A stretch of DNA of 6,016 bases from Desulfobacteraceae bacterium (GTDB taxonomy: Bacteria; Desulfobacterota; DSM-4660; Desulfatiglandales; JALVMZ01). The stretch lies in NCBI GenBank assembly GCA_027032655.1, contig JALVMZ010000154.1:1-6016 (forward strand), written 5' to 3'. The notes under the pieces are model-generated. The model made no database searches, was not told the DNA's origin, and saw only the letters and a list, made by a program, of their open reading frames with translations. The position numbers were made by a program, and so were the translations under genes. This document shows, piece after piece, positions 5,876-6,016 of the stretch (its first letter is position 1; the number at the start of each line of letters is the position of its first letter).

Positions 5876-6012
5876 ATCAGGCGGATGGTATCGTCCTTTC
5901 GCTTCCGTTCGCTCCGCCGTCCATGGCTCCGCTCACTGCTGATTTTTTTCTGATTTACATCCATGTATCAGAAAAAAATAAAGCCGCTCAAGGAAGATAC
6001 CATCCACCTGAT
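5876..6012. repeat. MITE-like palindromic element with 23-bp terminal inverted repeats
   Basis: The left end (5876-5898, beginning ATCAGGCGGATGGTATC) and the right end (5990-6012, ending GATACCATCCACCTGAT) are inverted repeats matching at 21 of 23 positions. Inside is a GC-rich, pyrimidine-biased segment (5893-5941) with GCTCCGC twice (5911-5917, 5926-5932). Next comes a perfect 13-bp inverted repeat, ATTTTTTTCTGAT (5942-5954) and ATCAGAAAAAAAT (5967-5979). Composition changes abruptly from the flanking AT-rich DNA. There is no coding frame, and no target duplication can be seen: the left flank ends AGAA and the right begins AGGC. Size and architecture suit a non-autonomous transposable repeat or a structured-RNA repeat. 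The class is inferred and copy number is unknown; only four bases follow it in the window. Confidence 0.6.
5942..5979. repeat. Perfect 13-bp A/T-rich inverted repeat inside the 137-bp element
   Basis: The arms 5942-5954 and 5967-5979 are exact reverse complements with a 12-nt loop that itself contains ACATCCATGT. The T7/A7 runs are inside the stem rather than after it, so this is not a standard intrinsic terminator on either strand. Confidence 0.75.
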
Positions 6013-6016
6013 AGGC

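Noticed and set aside
5942..5979. The 13-bp hairpin as an intrinsic terminator for the cupin gene.
   Set aside because: The stem is almost all A-T, the T-run lies within the stem rather than after it, and it is about 200 nt beyond the stop codon.

Overview
The window looks like bacterial chromosome with moderately low GC coding DNA and very AT-rich intergenic DNA. Genes are tightly packed with good Shine-Dalgarno sites, and the substrate-binding protein has a Sec signal peptide. A LIV-type transporter joined to RidA and small cupin genes is common in anaerobes such as Desulfobacterota, but that placement is a guess from protein style. No rRNA, tRNA or phylogenetic marker is present.

Positions 1-5128 hold one minus-strand operon, read from right to left. 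It encodes a periplasmic substrate-binding protein (5128-3899), LivH permease (3791-2910), LivM permease (2888-1914), LivG ATPase (1927-1193), LivF ATPase (1193-498), a RidA-type imine/enamine deaminase (486-100) and the first 31 codons of a probable small cupin (95 to the window edge). All junctions are short or overlapping except the 107-nt gap between the binding-protein gene and livH, which holds a perfect 11-bp GC-rich hairpin. Together the five transporter genes make a complete HAAT/LIV ABC importer for a branched-chain amino acid or another small organic acid or amide. RidA and the cupin probably act on the imported compound or its reactive intermediates.

Positions 5129-5352 are an AT-rich divergent intergenic region. 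It has a plausible sigma-70 promoter for the operon (TTGACA on the minus strand) and three copies of the palindrome TATTAATA. A rightward gene at 5353-5745 then encodes a complete 130-codon single-domain cupin behind a perfect AAGGAGG site, except that codon 69 is TAG. This amber codon falls exactly at the Glu/Gln metal-ligand position of cupin motif 1, and the reading frame and motif 2 beyond it are intact. It is either a recent nonsense mutation, a sequence error, or amber recoding (for example pyrrolysine). This is the most interesting observation in the window.

Positions 5746-6016 contain no recognisable gene. After about 130 nt of AT-rich DNA comes a 137-bp GC/AT mosaic element (5876-6012) with 23-bp terminal inverted repeats (21 of 23 matching) and an internal perfect 13-bp inverted repeat. 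It resembles a MITE or other dispersed palindromic repeat.
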